From JAHRAW01 sp965262585 (GTDB taxonomy: Bacteria > Pseudomonadota > Gammaproteobacteria > Arenicellales > Poriferihabitantaceae), in NCBI GenBank assembly GCA_965262585.1, contig OZ253546.1, positions 1,364,001 to 1,428,000 on the forward strand: DNA of 64,000 nt, written 5' to 3'. Below, piece by piece: positions 54,668-63,284 of this stretch. The notes beneath the pieces are model-generated. The model did no database searches, was not told the DNA's origin, and was given only the letters and a program-made list of their open reading frames with translations. Position 1 is the stretch's first letter; each line of letters begins with the position of its first letter. The position numbers and the translations under genes were made by a program.

Positions 54668-55726
54668 CTATGGTAGCAAAGCGCGGTCGGCGGCCACCAT
54701 ATCGCGCACCAGTTGCTTGAAAGGCGTTGTGTGCGTCCAGCCCAAAACTTTTTTCGCCTTGCTCGCATCGCCCAGCAGCCGATCCACTTCGGTGGGGCGA
54801 AAATAACGCGCATCAACGCGCACCAGACATTCATCGGTGTCGGCATCCATTCCCTGTTCATCCACGCCCTTGCCGCGCCAGATGATCTTGCGTCCGACCT
54901 CGGCAAAGGCGAGTTCGACAAATTCACGCACCGAATGAGTTTCGCCGGTGGCAAGCACATAGTCATCGGGGGTCTTTTGCTGGAGCATCCGCCACATGCC
55001 TTCGACATAATCTTTGGCGTGTCCCCAGTCCCGTTGCGCGTCAAGGTTGCCAAGCCACAGGGCGGTTTGTTGTCCCGCTTCAATGGCGGCTACCGCGCGT
55101 GTAATTTTGCGGGACACAAAGGTTTCCCCGCGAATCGGGCTTTCGTGATTAAACAAGATGCCGTTGGAGGCGTGCATGGCGTAGGCCTCCCGGTAATTAA
55201 CCACGATCCAGTGCGCGTAGAGTTTTGCGACTGCATATGGGCTGCGCGGATAAAAGGGTGTGCACTCGGTCTGCGGGGTTTCCTGCGCCATGCCGTAAAG
55301 TTCGGAGGTGGACGCTTGATAAAAACGCACGCGGGGAATCATGTCCAGAATGCGAATCGCTTCCAGCATACGCAACGCGCCGAGGGCATCGGCTTGCGCG
55401 GTGTATTCGGGCGTATCGAAACTGACCTGTACATGGCTTTGCGCGGCAAGGTTGTAGACTTCATCGGGGCGCGTCTCTTGCATCAGGCGAATCAGATTGG
55501 TGGCATCGGTCATATCGCCGTAATGCAAATGAAACGATCCGCCGGTGCCTGCTTCGGTTGTTTGTTCGTGGGGGTCGTGAAATAAATGATCCACCCGGTC
55601 GGTATTAAATGAGGACGAGCGCCGCTTTACCCCGTGTACGCAATAGCCCTTGTGCAGAAGCAATTCGGAAAGGTAGGCGCCGTCCTGGCCGGTAACGCCG
55701 GTAATCAATGCGGTTTTAGGCGGCAT
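54668..55726 (-). CDS. gmd: GDP-mannose 4,6-dehydratase
   Basis: Converts GDP-mannose to GDP-4-keto-6-deoxymannose, the branch point to fucose, colitose, rhamnose and perosamine. The 352-residue extended SDR has ITGVTGQDGAYLSELLL, the STSELYG serine/glutamate motif and SPYAVAKLYAHW with catalytic Tyr-Lys. It overlaps the upstream fcl-type gene by 11 bases and is 9 bases before the ColD-type gene. No GDP-mannose supply genes are in the window. Confidence 0.94.
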   Translation of the reverse strand: MPPKTALITGVTGQDGAYLSELLLHKGYCVHGVKRRSSSFNTDRVDHLFHDPHEQTTEAGTGGSFHLHYGDMTDATNLIRLMQETRPDEVYNLAAQSHVQVSFDTPEYTAQADALGALRMLEAIRILDMIPRVRFYQASTSELYGMAQETPQTECTPFYPRSPYAVAKLYAHWIVVNYREAYAMHASNGILFNHESPIRGETFVSRKITRAVAAIEAGQQTALWLGNLDAQRDWGHAKDYVEGMWRMLQQKTPDDYVLATGETHSVREFVELAFAEVGRKIIWRGKGVDEQGMDADTDECLVRVDARYFRPTEVDRLLGDASKAKKVLGWTHTTPFKQLVRDMVAADRALLP

Positions 55727-56702
55727 GGTTTTGATGGCGCAGGTGTTGTTGATTGTTAAGAAACCACTGGTAATAGTCGCGCAAACCTTTTTTCAACGGA
55801 ATTTTCGCGCTCCACCCCAGTTTGCTCAGTGCCGAGACATCCAATGCCTTGCGTGGAGTGCCGTCTGGAAAAGACGAATCATACACGATACGCCCCTGAA
55901 ACCCGACAACCTCGGCGACCATTCGGGCAAAATCGGCAATCGACACATCTTCACCACAACCAACATTGATGATTTTTTCACTGCTGTAATTCTGCAACAA
56001 AAACAAACAGGCGTCTGCGGCATCGTCCACAGACAAAAATTCCCGCCGCGCCTTACCCGTTCCCCACACCGTAACCACCTCATGGTTGTTGACAACCGCA
56101 TCGTGGAATCTTTGCAAGAGCGCCGCCGGTACATGGCTGTTTTTCGGATGAAAATTATCTCCGGGGCCATAAAGATTGGTCGGCGTAGCGGTAATGTAAT
56201 CGCATTGGTATTGCCGGCGGTAGGTTTGGCATAATTTAATCCCGGCGATTTTTGCAATGGCATACGCCTCATTGGTCGGCTCCGGTTTTCCGGAGAGCAA
56301 CGCATCTTCAACAATCGGCTGTTTGGCAAGGCGCGGATACACACAGGAAGAACCCAAAAAAAGCAATTTCTCCACGCCCGCACGATACGAAGCGTGAATG
56401 ATATTCGCTTCAATCATCAAATTATCATACAGAAATTCCGCCGGCTGATTGGCATTAGCATGAATACCACCGACCCGGGCGGCGGCGATAATCACCACTT
56501 GCGGTTGTTGTTGTCGCACCCATTCTTCCACCGCTTGCTGGCGACACAGATCCAGTTCATTGCGTTCGGCGGTGAGAATCGTGCATTTCTGAAAAGATTC
56601 ATCGCTGCGGATGCGGCGGGATAATGCCTGCCCGACCATGCCGTTATGCCCGGCCACCCACAGGCGTTTGCCCGCCAGGGAATAAGGAACAGAAGCGCGC
56701 AT
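55716..56702 (-). CDS. GDP-sugar epimerase/reductase (Fcl or ColC type)
   Basis: The 328-residue SDR has VAGHNGMVGQAL for NADPH, the FLGSSCVYP segment with the catalytic Cys, NEAYAIAKIAG with Tyr-Lys and FHPKNSHVPAAL with the catalytic His. These features are shared by GDP-fucose synthase (Fcl) and GDP-colitose synthase (ColC), so sequence alone does not choose. The neighbouring ColD-type gene favours colitose; a fucose role is equally possible if ColD serves a side branch. A diverged upstream block also occurs before the GT11 gene. Confidence 0.85.
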   Translation of the reverse strand: MRASVPYSLAGKRLWVAGHNGMVGQALSRRIRSDESFQKCTILTAERNELDLCRQQAVEEWVRQQQPQVVIIAAARVGGIHANANQPAEFLYDNLMIEANIIHASYRAGVEKLLFLGSSCVYPRLAKQPIVEDALLSGKPEPTNEAYAIAKIAGIKLCQTYRRQYQCDYITATPTNLYGPGDNFHPKNSHVPAALLQRFHDAVVNNHEVVTVWGTGKARREFLSVDDAADACLFLLQNYSSEKIINVGCGEDVSIADFARMVAEVVGFQGRIVYDSSFPDGTPRKALDVSALSKLGWSAKIPLKKGLRDYYQWFLNNQQHLRHQNHAA

Positions 56703-56821
56703 GGAATTTATTTATAGCCTTGTTGTGGTTTGTGATTGTATTGGTTTGCGACAGAAACGGATATTGTCACGCGCAAATCGCCCTACCGACAACTGCCTAC
56801 CCCATACATGCAAATGATGCG

Positions 56822-56869
56822 CGGTGATGAATTGAATTTGCAACATCAGGGAATATTTACACCGTTGTT
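56822..56869. repeat. Duplicated non-coding block upstream of the fcl-type gene
   Basis: These 48 bases match 58934-58981 at 39 positions without a gap (core AATTGAATTTGCA and ATTTACACC). Both copies lie 5' of a minus-strand sugar gene. Confidence 0.6.
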
Positions 56870-56916
56870 ATGATTTGTGCTTGGTTGGGGTGTGGGAGAA
56901 TACCATGAATATACCG

Positions 56917-57891
56917 TTACTTTTTATACTCATTTCCTGACCAAATTTTCTCAACCAAAAGGTGAAATTTACAGCGCAATATATTGCTTACAATATTCCA
57001 ACTCGCACCTTTCACTTTTTTTAACTCAAGATAATGTTCCAACGCCTTTGAGTAACGCTGAAACTTCTTGTGATGTTTTGCCAGTTTGCGGTGATAGCGA
57101 ATTTTGTTTTCTTTTGAGAAAAAACGAACATAGAATTCGGATTCTTTCTTTGGTACCTGTGAATATATTTCGGCAACGACCTTATTGCTATATATCTCTC
57201 TTGCCAAGAGTGTGTATAGGATATTTGTGTGCCTAAATTTATTGATCATCGATTCCAAGTGTACCCTATATATGTATAAAACCTCCGGCAAATTAGCGAC
57301 CGGGAATCGCTTTGCAATGCGCAACCATAATTCATAATCCTCGGCTGAATAAAATGTTTCATCGTAACCACCAACTACTTCCAGTGCGCTCTTGCGAATC
57401 ATTGTTGATCCATTAACAAAACGATTCATTTGAAGTAAATCTTCGAATTTAGGTTTCAACAAAGATACGACATTTTCTTTTAGCAATTCTCCCGTGTCGG
57501 ATATTGTATTTTTTGCAGTACCAAGCAACGCAACTTCCGAGTGCTTTTCCATATAATCAAATTGCTTCTGCAAGCGTTCTGGCAAACTGATGTCATCGGC
57601 ATCCTGCCACGCGATATATCGCCCACGCGCCGCCTTGATGCCGATGTTTCGGGTTTTTGGAATACCCCGATTGTTGCCGTTGGATAGTATCCGCAGCCGG
57701 GCATCGGCGCGGGCATAACCACGCAGTATCTCCGCCGTGCGGTCGCCGGAACCGTCATCAATGACAATCAACTCGAAGTCGGTAAAAGTCTGCGAAAGGA
57801 TGCTTTCGACCGCCTCACCGACATATTTTTCGGTGTTGAAGGCGGGCAGAACTACACTAACAGCCGGGCAATGTTCGCTATTCTCACGCAT
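56917..57891 (-). CDS. Family 2 glycosyltransferase
   Basis: A 324-residue GT-A transferase: VSVVLPAFNTEKYVGEAV at the start, VIDDGSGDRT, the WQDADDISLPERL metal-binding region and YSAEDYELWLRIAKR. The donor and acceptor cannot be told. A basic, lysine-rich C-terminal tail (about 265-324) may touch the membrane. The 3' half is more AT-rich than the surrounding chromosome, as often in surface-sugar loci. It lies between the fcl-type and GT11 genes. Confidence 0.9.
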   Translation of the reverse strand: MRENSEHCPAVSVVLPAFNTEKYVGEAVESILSQTFTDFELIVIDDGSGDRTAEILRGYARADARLRILSNGNNRGIPKTRNIGIKAARGRYIAWQDADDISLPERLQKQFDYMEKHSEVALLGTAKNTISDTGELLKENVVSLLKPKFEDLLQMNRFVNGSTMIRKSALEVVGGYDETFYSAEDYELWLRIAKRFPVANLPEVLYIYRVHLESMINKFRHTNILYTLLAREIYSNKVVAEIYSQVPKKESEFYVRFFSKENKIRYHRKLAKHHKKFQRYSKALEHYLELKKVKGASWNIVSNILRCKFHLLVEKIWSGNEYKK

Positions 57892-58001
57892 GATTGTTAC
57901 ACCTGAACTTGTAGTATTGTATTAGCATTCCACATTGGCTTTAATCTAGCGATTAAAGGCGGATTTTGTCACATAAATTAAGATGTACTCGTATCGTTAT
58001 G

Positions 58002-58886
58002 CTACAAGTCAAGGGATGTCCATTGCGATGGAATCAAATCACCGGCATCAAGTCTATCATCGCTAAACCACAAGCGAGGGGCAATTATATGTTTTTCAGG
58101 ATGCGGATTAAGCCATGCCCCCCACCAACTGAAACTAGAATTAGCGATAATTGCATCCCGGCAAGCGGCTATAAGATTCATGTCCACCCAGGGTTCATTT
58201 TCGTGGGCAGTCACAAAAATGGCATTCGGAATAAATGACAACATCGCCCGCGCCTCGGGAATATCATCAGAAAAAACAAAGTAGGCCGCTTTTTGTCCGC
58301 TTAACTTGTTGATGATGTTGACTGCTTTCTCATAATAAGCACGTTTGCACAAGGGATGTATGTGTTGATATTTCAAGTAATCTCCGCGCCGGACATGCAA
58401 CGCTACTGGCCAGGGGGAGGCTTTAATCTTTTCCCACAAGGCATGGCTGTGAGGGGAAAGTGGTCGTTTTGGTTGGAAAGTGTCCCGCAACATTTGAGCA
58501 TAAGAAAGAAAAAACTTCTCGCTCTGGAAATACCCTTTCCGCAAATAAAGCGGTGGACGCAATTTTATAAGATTAGGGTCAAAGCAAAAACTAGGCTGGT
58601 AATAATGTTTGTAGGTTGGTTGATATTTGGGAATATAACGATGCAGGCGCCGTTGCCAAGAGTTGGTTGTACTCTCAAACGGCGCCAGATCTTTTGCGCC
58701 GGCAATGACCGGAGGGGATTTATACTGATCCAGTAGGTACTCGTGAGTTTTATACTTATCATAACTCCGAATATCGACTTTGACGGGGCACTGCCAGCGT
58801 TTCCCCAAAGCAAGGGCAGCGGCATACTGAAACATTTGATTGCCAAGTCCACCGATAATTTTGACCAGGATGAGCGAATTATCCAT
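58002..58886 (-). CDS. Family 11 glycosyltransferase (alpha-1,2-fucosyltransferase type)
   Basis: The 294-residue protein shows IIGGLGNQMFQYAAALALG at the start and VALHVRRGDYLKY near residue 167, the GT11 GDP-binding motif, plus SSFSWWGAWLNP. GT11 enzymes transfer L-fucose, and some related enzymes in colitose-containing O-antigens transfer colitose. Given the ColD/Gmd/Fcl-type genes nearby, it probably moves the GDP-6-deoxysugar they make onto a surface glycan. Its own promoter is at 59052-59080. Confidence 0.88.
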   Translation of the reverse strand: MDNSLILVKIIGGLGNQMFQYAAALALGKRWQCPVKVDIRSYDKYKTHEYLLDQYKSPPVIAGAKDLAPFESTTNSWQRRLHRYIPKYQPTYKHYYQPSFCFDPNLIKLRPPLYLRKGYFQSEKFFLSYAQMLRDTFQPKRPLSPHSHALWEKIKASPWPVALHVRRGDYLKYQHIHPLCKRAYYEKAVNIINKLSGQKAAYFVFSDDIPEARAMLSFIPNAIFVTAHENEPWVDMNLIAACRDAIIANSSFSWWGAWLNPHPEKHIIAPRLWFSDDRLDAGDLIPSQWTSLDL

Positions 58887-58933
58887 TTTCTTTTTCAGGT
58901 CTCATGCTCTAGAAAATTTTCCAGTTGCCGACA

Positions 58934-58981
58934 CGGCGATTAATTGAATTTGCAGCATCGGAAAAGATTTACACCATTGCT
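58934..58981. repeat. Duplicated non-coding block upstream of the GT11 gene
   Basis: Partner of 56822-56869, at 81 percent identity over 48 bases. The following A-like block GCCTTGTT...GATTATA (59034-59057) also resembles 56717-56740. Confidence 0.6.
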
Positions 58982-59051
58982 CGAAGTCGCCGGGCGAATC
59001 GGGGGAACAGGAGTGCGAATGAAGTTATTCGCGGCCTTGTTATGACTTGCG

Positions 59052-59080
59052 ATTATACCGGGATGCTCGATACTTATCAG
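59052..59080 (-). promoter_or_regulatory. Promoter of the GT11 gene
   Basis: On the minus strand CTGATA (59080-59075), 17 bases, then a perfect TATAAT (59057-59052). The leader would be about 160 bases and includes the duplicated block at 58934-58981. Confidence 0.55.
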
Positions 59081-59161
59081 TAGTCAGTCCACCACATATT
59101 GCACTTGTGGATAATGTTGAAGTATCGATAGGTGGTGGGGTTTTGTCCTTTCCGACCTCTT

Positions 59162-59285
59162 AATCTTCTCACAATGAGAAGATTCTTCTCATAAATGTTC
59201 TCATATGAGAAGAAATCTTCTATTAAATGATCTAATAATGCCTAAAATCTTCTCATAATGAGAAAAGTTTTCTCATGAATGTTCT
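59162..59285. promoter_or_regulatory. Array of TTCTCA/TGAGAA palindromes without an adjacent gene
   Basis: Perfect palindromes AATCTTCTCA-CAA-TGAGAAGATT (59162-59184), TTCTCATATGAGAA (59198-59211) and TTCTCA-TAA-TGAGAA (59250-59264), plus half-sites at 59186 and 59270, each followed by TRAATGTTCT. The half-sites match the site before fic (38633-38660). AT-rich against a GC-rich background. Confidence 0.65.
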
Positions 59286-59399
59286 AATGCCTTATTTGTC
59301 GTCGTTCCCGCTCCTTATTTAGTTTTCTGGATTCCCGATACGATGAAAAATATGGTCGCTGGCGCTCCCTATTTTTCTATCGTTCGGGAATGACGAGGA

Positions 59400-59601
59400 A
59401 TTATTTTATTCGTCATTCTCGCGCCCCCAACTCGTTATTCCCGCGACAGCGGGAATGACGAGTTGGGGGACGCGGGAATCCAGTGAAACATGTCCGGCGT
59501 TAGCCGCTCCCTACGCCGTCATTCCCGCGAAAGCGGGAATCCAGTAAAACATGCCGGCGACAGCCGACTCCTTATTTATCGTTCGGGAATGACGACGAGG
59601 A
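59400..59601. repeat. Dispersed palindromic repeat (copy B)
   Basis: Inverted relative to copy A at 49463-49620. It has CCCGCGACAGCGGGAATGAC flanked by CCCCCAA and TTGGGGG arms and two modules of the form GCGGGAATCCAGTRAAACATG ending at the kdsB 3' end. Confidence 0.7.
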
Positions 59602-59614
59602 GGGCGACAGCCGC

Positions 59615-60364
59615 TCATTTCAAGTCGGTGGTGGTGTGGCGGATGCGTTGTAGGTCTTCGGGGGTGTCGATGCCGGGGGCGGGGGTTTCTATGGCTTCGG
59701 CGCAGGCGATTTTTTCGCCGTACCATAATGCTCGCAACTGCTCTAGTTGTTCGTGTTTTTCCAGATCGCATACCGGGCGTTGGGCGAATTGTTTGAGGTA
59801 GCCGCAGCGGTATGCATAGATGCCGAGGTGTCGGCGCGCTACATCGGCGGCGTCCGCGGTTTCATCGCGCAACCGGGGAATGGCGGCGCGGCTGAAATAC
59901 AGCGCATAGCCGTCTCGGTCGGTGACTATTTTTACCACGGACGGATCGTTCAACTGCGCGGGGTCGTCTAACGGTGCCGAGGCGGTCGCCATTACTGCGT
60001 TTTCCCGGCACGTCAGCAATGCCGCCACTTGATCAATCAATGCCGCCGGCATTTCCGGTTCGTCTCCTTGCACATTGACGATGATTTCATGGTCTGAGAA
60101 AGCCAGTTTGTCGGCGGCTTCGGCGATGCGGTCGGTGCCGGACGGATGATGGGGTGAGGTCATCACCACCGCGCCGCCGAATGCTTTTACCGCCCGTTCG
60201 ATCCGCGCATCATCCGTGGCCACGGTCACCGAGTCGGCGGCACTGCGGTCGGCACATTCCACCACGCGCTGGATCATCGTCTTGCCGCCAATCTCGGCAA
60301 GGGGCTTGCCCGGCAAGCGGCTTGAGGCGTAACGGGCTGGGATTATGATGTGAAATGGGGACAT
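59615..60364 (-). CDS. kdsB: CMP-Kdo synthetase
   Basis: Activates 3-deoxy-manno-octulosonate with CTP for lipid A inner-core synthesis. The 249-residue protein begins with IIPARYASSRLPGKPLAEIGG and shows SGTDRIAEA, NVQGDEPEM and KHLGIYAYR-like RHLGIYAYRCGYL. Four bases after lpxK on the same strand. The enzyme marks the organism as LPS-producing. Confidence 0.96.
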   Translation of the reverse strand: MSPFHIIIPARYASSRLPGKPLAEIGGKTMIQRVVECADRSAADSVTVATDDARIERAVKAFGGAVVMTSPHHPSGTDRIAEAADKLAFSDHEIIVNVQGDEPEMPAALIDQVAALLTCRENAVMATASAPLDDPAQLNDPSVVKIVTDRDGYALYFSRAAIPRLRDETADAADVARRHLGIYAYRCGYLKQFAQRPVCDLEKHEQLEQLRALWYGEKIACAEAIETPAPGIDTPEDLQRIRHTTTDLK

Positions 60365-60368
60365 GATG

Positions 60369-61388
60369 TTATGGCAACACGCGGTCGCACACTGCGGAGA
60401 GTAACCCCGGAGCGAGCGTAACTTGCAACGGAACTACCCAGCAGCGGGCGGCGATTGCGGGGGGCATCATGGTTTGGCATTTTACCGCGTCTTTTTCGGT
60501 CATCAACAGCGCGTGGTGGTCGTCTGCCGCAAAGGCAAAATCCGCCGGGGTGAATGCGTGGTGATCCGGGTATTCGTGGAGTATTAAATGAATGCCATGA
60601 GTTTGCAGTTGCCGGAAAAACCTTCCGGGGTTGCCGACACCGGCCAGCGCGTGCACGGTTTGGCCGGCGAATTCGCTGAGCGGTCGCATTTTTGTGACTG
60701 CGCTATCCAGTTGCACGGCGTGGTCGAGGTGCGTTTTCATGGTGAATTCGCCGACCACAAACTGCCCCTCCGATTCGCCGTTGACGACTACCATTCCGGC
60801 GCGGGCGAGGGCCGAGGGTGGCTCGCGCAACGGTCCGGCGGGCAGGCACCAGCCGTTGCCGAATCCGCGTTCGCCGTCGATTACCACGATGTCCAAATCG
60901 CGCACAAGCGCGAGATGTTGAAACCCGTCGTCGCTGATAATAATGTCGCAATGATGTTTGTCCACCAGCAACCGCGCGCCGCGCAAACGATCCGGCGCGG
61001 CCACCACCGGCACTCGGCAGCGGCGGAAAATCAACACCGGCTCGTCGCCGACTTCCACGGCGCTCACGCCTTCGTCCACTTCGCGGGGCCAGAACGCGGA
61101 GCATCCGCGATAGCCACGCGACACCACGCCCGGCTTCATTCCCCGGTGCTTGAAGTGTTCCACCAATTCGACTACCAGCGGCGTTTTGCCGGTGCCGCCG
61201 ACGCTGAGATTGCCCACCACCACCACCGGCACCGGTAGTTTATGGCGTCTGAAAATGCCGAGTTTGTAGGCGCAATGACGCGCCGACATCAGGGCGGCGT
61301 AGATCAGCGACAGCGGGTATAGCAGCCGGTTGCGCCAGCCTCGATGTTGCCAGCCGCGCCGGACTCGGTGCGACATCTGCCGTAGCAT
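60369..61388 (-). CDS. lpxK: Tetraacyldisaccharide 4'-kinase
   Basis: Phosphorylates the lipid A disaccharide at the inner membrane. The N-terminal hydrophobic segment LLYPLSLIYAALM is followed by the Walker A VGNLSVGGTGKTPLV near residue 58, SRGYRG near 90 and DDGFQHLAL near 155, the LpxK pattern. The ATG at 61388 overlaps the msbA stop (ATGA), the standard msbA-lpxK coupling. Confidence 0.96.
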   Translation of the reverse strand: MLRQMSHRVRRGWQHRGWRNRLLYPLSLIYAALMSARHCAYKLGIFRRHKLPVPVVVVGNLSVGGTGKTPLVVELVEHFKHRGMKPGVVSRGYRGCSAFWPREVDEGVSAVEVGDEPVLIFRRCRVPVVAAPDRLRGARLLVDKHHCDIIISDDGFQHLALVRDLDIVVIDGERGFGNGWCLPAGPLREPPSALARAGMVVVNGESEGQFVVGEFTMKTHLDHAVQLDSAVTKMRPLSEFAGQTVHALAGVGNPGRFFRQLQTHGIHLILHEYPDHHAFTPADFAFAADDHHALLMTEKDAVKCQTMMPPAIAARCWVVPLQVTLAPGLLSAVCDRVLP

Positions 61389-63121
61389 CAGTGTTGAGCG
61401 CGCTGCAGACGCGCATAGGCGCCGTCCTGTTTGAGCAACTCGTCGTGCTTGCCTTGTTGCACGATGCGGCCGCTTTCCAGCACCAGAATCAGGTCGGCGT
61501 TTTCGATGGTGGACAATCGGTGGGCGATGATCAGGGAAGTACGATTTTTTACCAAGCGGGCGATGGCGCTTTGGATGTGTTGTTCGGAATGGGAATCCAG
61601 GGACGAGGTGGCTTCGTCCATGATCAACAGCGGCGCATTTTTATACAAGGCGCGGGCGATGGCGATGCGCTGGCGTTGGCCGCCGGACAAACGCATGCCT
61701 CGTTCGCCGATCATGGTGTCGAGGCCGTCGGGCATGGTATCGGTAAATTCCGTAACATTGGCGGCGGCGGCGGCGCGGGTGAGTTTTTGTTTGGAAATTT
61801 TGCCCTTTTCACCGTAGGCGATGTTGTTGCGGATGGTGTCGTCGAAGAGGGTGATTTCCTGAGTGACGATGGCGGTGTTGGCGCGCAGGGATTCGAGGGT
61901 GAGCGACTCCAGCGGTTTTCCGTCTATGCTGATGTCGCCGCTGGTGGGGGCGTAAAAACGCAACAGCAGCGAGGCGATGGTGGACTTGCCGCTGCCGGAC
62001 ACGCCCACCAACGCCACCGTGGAGCCGGCCTTGATGTCGATGGAGACGCCGCGCAATACCGGCTGGTCGCTTTCTTGATAGTCAAACGAAACTTTGTTGA
62101 AACGTACATTGCCCGCCACTTTGTCGAGTTGGATGGTTCCGTGATCGGGTTCTTGTTCGAGGTCGATGATGTCGAACACCGTTTGCGCCCCGGCCAACCC
62201 GCCTTGAATCACCAGATTGATCTTGGACAAACTGCGAACCGGCTTGGTGGTCATGATCATGGCGGCGATGTAGGACGAGAAAACTCCGGGGCTGATGTCC
62301 TGCTGCAACGCCACCCAGATTACCCCGGCCACGCCGACTCCGGAGAGAAACACCATCAACGGTACGGTCGCCGACGACACCGCGGTCGCTTTCATTTGCT
62401 GCTGGCGGTTACGGTTGTTGGCGTCGAGAAAGGTGCGGCGTTGGTAATCGTAGGCGCTGAAGATTTTGATCACGCGCTGGCCCTGCAACGCCTCCGTGGC
62501 GATGTGCATGATGCCGCCGACGCTTTCCTGAACGCGCAGGCTGATGCTGCGGAAGCGGTGGCTGGAGAGTTTGAAAACGAGATACGCCACCGGTAGGATT
62601 ATGGCGAAAAGCAGCGACAGTTTCCAACTGAGGTAAAACATCCACGATAGCAAAAACAGCGTCTTGAAAAGATCGCGAAACAGCACTCGAATCGCGCTGG
62701 TGCTGGCACCGGCGACTTGCTCGACGTTGTAAATCAGACGCGCCGCCAGAATGCCGCTGGAATTTCGGTCGTAGTAATCAACCGGCGCATGAATCAGACG
62801 CTCAAACATCAACTGGCGCAAATCTTGAACCACACGCCGCGCCACCCAACTCATGCAATAAGTATCCACAAAAGTGCCGGCGGCGCGCACCAGCCCCAAC
62901 GCCACCAACACAAGCGGCACCCATTTAATAAAAGACACATCGCGATTGACAAACCCATCATCAATGATGGGCTGCAGCATCGCCACAACCGAAGCATCCC
63001 CCGCCGACACCAACAACATACCCACGATCGCCAGCAGAAACCCCCATTTATACGGGAGTACATGAGCAAGCAACCGGCGATAAAGCCGGATATCGTCAGT
63101 AGCAAGAGAGGCGTGGGACAC
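61388..63121 (-). CDS. msbA: Lipid A flippase MsbA
   Basis: A 577-residue half-transporter with six N-terminal membrane helices and a C-terminal ABC domain. Walker A is GVSGSGKST, the signature is LSGGQRQRIAIARAL, and LLIMDEATSSLD is Walker B. The membrane part begins YRRLLAHVLPYKWGF. Moves lipid A-core across the inner membrane. First gene of msbA-lpxK-kdsB. Confidence 0.96.
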   Translation of the reverse strand: MSHASLATDDIRLYRRLLAHVLPYKWGFLLAIVGMLLVSAGDASVVAMLQPIIDDGFVNRDVSFIKWVPLVLVALGLVRAAGTFVDTYCMSWVARRVVQDLRQLMFERLIHAPVDYYDRNSSGILAARLIYNVEQVAGASTSAIRVLFRDLFKTLFLLSWMFYLSWKLSLLFAIILPVAYLVFKLSSHRFRSISLRVQESVGGIMHIATEALQGQRVIKIFSAYDYQRRTFLDANNRNRQQQMKATAVSSATVPLMVFLSGVGVAGVIWVALQQDISPGVFSSYIAAMIMTTKPVRSLSKINLVIQGGLAGAQTVFDIIDLEQEPDHGTIQLDKVAGNVRFNKVSFDYQESDQPVLRGVSIDIKAGSTVALVGVSGSGKSTIASLLLRFYAPTSGDISIDGKPLESLTLESLRANTAIVTQEITLFDDTIRNNIAYGEKGKISKQKLTRAAAAANVTEFTDTMPDGLDTMIGERGMRLSGGQRQRIAIARALYKNAPLLIMDEATSSLDSHSEQHIQSAIARLVKNRTSLIIAHRLSTIENADLILVLESGRIVQQGKHDELLKQDGAYARLQRAQH

Positions 63122-63182
63122 GAAGCGGGGATGTGATGTTGTGGCGGGGTATTTTACTCTAATCTCGACTCGCCGTCATTGC

Positions 63183-63211
63183 GGTTGCGCTAGGCGCGGG
63201 GGTATCTGGTG
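63183..63211. repeat. Short repeat shared with the hemD 3' end
   Basis: Matches 1513-1543 (16 identical bases GGTTGCGCTAGGCGCG, then a 2-base gap and one mismatch). It lies in the 163-base gap between msbA and the dCTP-deaminase-like gene, which also holds GGCGTAGCCGGAC as at 53266. Confidence 0.55.
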
Positions 63212-63284
63212 GTTTTTGTGGGGGGACGGGGCACCGTGCCTGTCCTTAATAAGGAGCGGCGTAGCCGGACCTTTTAAGGATTAC

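Larger units (their letters stand above)
58887..59614. other. 728-base non-coding region
   Basis: No supported gene. It contains, in order, a duplicated 48-base block, the GT11 promoter, the TTCTCA/TGAGAA palindrome array and a cluster of dispersed hairpin repeats up to kdsB. Confidence 0.7.

Noticed and set aside
59400..59601. CRISPR array in the repeat-rich gap before kdsB
   Set aside because: Units are palindromic and unevenly spaced with no unique spacers of constant length, and there are no cas genes.
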